Below, piece after piece: positions 62,482 through 64,000 of a stretch of 64,000 nt of DNA. Position numbers and translations under genes: made by a program. The DNA comes from Mycobacterium dioxanotrophicus. Lineage in GTDB: Bacteria > Actinomycetota > Actinomycetes > Mycobacteriales > Mycobacteriaceae. The notes under the pieces are model-generated. The model worked only from the letters and a program-made list of their open reading frames with translations. It was not told where the DNA came from and ran no database searches. The stretch covers positions 6,820,001-6,884,000 of the forward strand of contig NZ_CP020809.1 of NCBI RefSeq assembly GCF_002157835.1, written 5' to 3'. Each line of letters begins with the position of its first letter. The first letter of the stretch is position 1.

Positions 62482-64000
62482 TCACCTGACGTCGAACGCC
62501 GTCTCGGGCAGGTGGTCTACCGCGGGCGTGCCGCTCCCGAGGCGGGCTGCGGTGAGCCGCGCGACCGCCTCTTCGGTGAACACCGACAGTCCGAGATCCG
62601 GGTTGTAGCCATGGATCTCCTTGACGTCGAGTTGAGCGAGGAAGTACAGGATCTCTTTGGAGACCACCTGTCCGGGCACCAGCACCGGGAAGCCGGGCGG
62701 ATAGGGCACCACGAATGTGGTGGACACCAACGTCTTTCCCTCCGCGATGCGCCGGCCCGCCGCCCCCAGCGGCACGTACTCGCGATCTGATTCTTCGTAT
62801 CCGGCGTAGAACGCCGACCGCATGTCCCCGAACGAGCTGGCACCGTCGGGGCGGAACGCGATGTCGAACTCGCTGAAGTTCGGCAGCGGCGGCAGATCCT
62901 CGGTGATCTCCTCGACCCGGCGCGCCAGCAGTGCCCGGTCGGCCTTGCTTGCCGTGCTGAACTGCCGGTCCAGATCCGTCGCGACGCGGCGCAGCGCATC
63001 GAGCAGATAGTGCACGCTCGACCATGTGACACCGATGGTGAAGATCAGCAACACACTGTTGATCGAGGTCTTGTTGATCTGGATGCCGAACCGCTCCATC
63101 AGCACCTTTTCCCGGAAGTCGTAACCCGTCATCCCGGTCTTGCCGATGAACAACGTGAGCCGCGTGGGGTCGAGCACGAACTCATCGGACCGCCACGCCT
63201 CGTTCCAGCCCTCCAACGCCCCCTGGCTGACCTGTCGGTACGACCGCACCTCCGAGGGCCGGTACTGCTCGGGCACCAGATCGGACTCGTCGAGGATCCG
63301 GAACCACTTCTTCACCAACGGGTCGATCCGGACGCGGTGCCGGAACACCAGCGACATGTTGTAGGCGTACCGGACCAGCTGGAAGCCCTCCAGATCGACC
63401 TGGCGCCGAGCCAGGTCCAGCGACGCCAGCAGCTGTTGATTCGGCGAGGTCGAGGTGTGGGTCAAGAACGCCTCGCCGAACGCATCCCGGCTCTGGGTGT
63501 TGAAGTCCTGGTCCCGGATGTGGATCATCGACGCCTGTCGCAGAGCCGAGAGCGACTTGTGGGTGGAATGCGTCGAGTACACCCGCACCCTGGCCTTCTT
63601 CGGATCGGGCAGCAAGCGGTGGTTGACCCACTCGCTGCGCTCGACACCCTTCATGTCCGCACACCAGGCCCGGTACCGCTCGGCGTACTCGCCCGATTCG
63701 AGCATGGTCTCCAGCCGTTCGGCACTGATCATCGCGGTGCGGCCGCGTGACCACGGCACCGCGGTGGCGAACGCGTACCACGCCTCGTCCCACAGGAAGC
63801 AGATGTCGGGCTTGATCGCCAGGACCTCTTCCATCACCCGCTGCGGGTTGTAGACGACACCGTCGAACGTGCAATTGGTCAGCAGCAGCATGCGCACCCG
63901 ATGCAGCTGACCGGCCGCCTCCAGATCCAGCAGGGTCTGCTTGATGGTGCGCAACGGCACCGCGCCGTAGATCGCGAAGGACTCCAGCGGATAGGCATCG
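62482..64000 (-). CDS. Orn/Lys/Arg decarboxylase (PLP, large type), 5' part outside the window
   Basis: At least 505 residues are visible, and the frame stays open to the window edge, so the true start lies beyond 64000. The PLP-binding region is clear: DICFLWDEAWYAF holds the Asp that contacts the cofactor, and YSTHSTHKSLSALRQ holds the Schiff-base Lys. The C-terminal domain (PYPPGFPVLVPGQVVSKEILYFL) is that of the bacterial inducible ornithine/lysine/arginine decarboxylases. Which amino acid it uses cannot be told. The reaction yields a polyamine or precursor and CO2. Confidence 0.87.
   Translation of the reverse strand, partial: DAYPLESFAIYGAVPLRTIKQTLLDLEAAGQLHRVRMLLLTNCTFDGVVYNPQRVMEEVLAIKPDICFLWDEAWYAFATAVPWSRGRTAMISAERLETMLESGEYAERYRAWCADMKGVERSEWVNHRLLPDPKKARVRVYSTHSTHKSLSALRQASMIHIRDQDFNTQSRDAFGEAFLTHTSTSPNQQLLASLDLARRQVDLEGFQLVRYAYNMSLVFRHRVRIDPLVKKWFRILDESDLVPEQYRPSEVRSYRQVSQGALEGWNEAWRSDEFVLDPTRLTLFIGKTGMTGYDFREKVLMERFGIQINKTSINSVLLIFTIGVTWSSVHYLLDALRRVATDLDRQFSTASKADRALLARRVEEITEDLPPLPNFSEFDIAFRPDGASSFGDMRSAFYAGYEESDREYVPLGAAGRRIAEGKTLVSTTFVVPYPPGFPVLVPGQVVSKEILYFLAQLDVKEIHGYNPDLGLSVFTEEAVARLTAARLGSGTPAVDHLPETAFDVR

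Noticed and set aside
1..64000. CRISPR arrays, insertion sequences, tRNA genes, phage attachment sites
   Set aside because: I read both strands for regular repeats, transposase motifs and cloverleaf-like sequence with TTCGAATC-type arms and saw none that held up.

Overview
The window is high-GC actinobacterial DNA from a mycobacterium, most likely a fast-growing Mycolicibacterium. It carries a complete ESX-3 type VII secretion operon and, beside it, the same neighbours as the Mycobacterium tuberculosis Rv0269c-Rv0292 region: fadD2, fadE6, a LigD-type polymerase, an alpha/beta hydrolase with a TetR and a VOC protein, and a UPF0677 methyltransferase. The proteins resemble M. smegmatis homologues but are not identical to the EsxH and EspG3 sequences I recall from that species. 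Most genes are packed with ATGA/GTGA overlaps. I saw no tRNA, rRNA, CRISPR array or insertion sequence.

Layout. (1) 0.46-15.0 kb, minus strand: ESX-3 operon eccA3-eccB3-eccC3-PE5-PPE4-esxG-esxH-espG3-eccD3-mycP3-eccE3, with an IdeR-like region before eccA3 and a hairpin holding the eccE3 stop codon. (2) 15.1-27.5 kb: accessory metabolism and regulators. These are a methyltransferase, an MpaB-type oxygenase facing a TetR-AraC pair, a second AraC facing a D-aminoacylase-like amidohydrolase, a CMD-VOC-TetR cluster ending in an apparent deletion scar, a second methyltransferase, a VOC/TetR divergent pair with a clear operator, an alpha/beta hydrolase and a 2-hydroxyacid dehydrogenase. (3) 27.6-30.6 kb: an 889-residue multidomain protein with an N-terminal AGN motif and a C-terminal HEAVH zinc-protease motif, translationally coupled to a 122-residue protein. 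This is the best candidate for an undescribed effector-immunity type system. (4) 30.7-37.6 kb: fadE6, two small exported or membrane proteins, an SDR, fadD2 and a PolD2-type polymerase.

(5) 37.7-47.6 kb: an apparent single regulon for L-rhamnose use. A minus-strand operon (MFS transporter, rhamnose isomerase, rhamnulose-phosphate aldolase/lactaldehyde dehydrogenase fusion, rhamnulokinase, LacI regulator) converges on lutABC, which oxidises L-lactate. The same palindrome, TGAAACGTTTCA, lies upstream of both operons, so the LacI protein probably controls sugar uptake and disposal of the lactate made from lactaldehyde. (6) 47.8-55.5 kb: an orphan STAS protein, a divergent CoA-transferase/acyl-CoA dehydrogenase pair with a 13-bp palindrome, a Rieske oxygenase with an NAD(P)-binding partner, and two convergent TetR regulators. 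(7) 55.6-61.3 kb: gabT-gdh-gabD, a 4-aminobutyrate operon with glutamate dehydrogenase in the middle, facing a PucR-type activator. (8) 61.3-64.0 kb: a thioesterase-fold protein, a small secreted Cys-containing protein and a PLP-dependent Orn/Lys/Arg decarboxylase cut by the window edge.

Functions come from recognising families by eye in translations. No database search was run.
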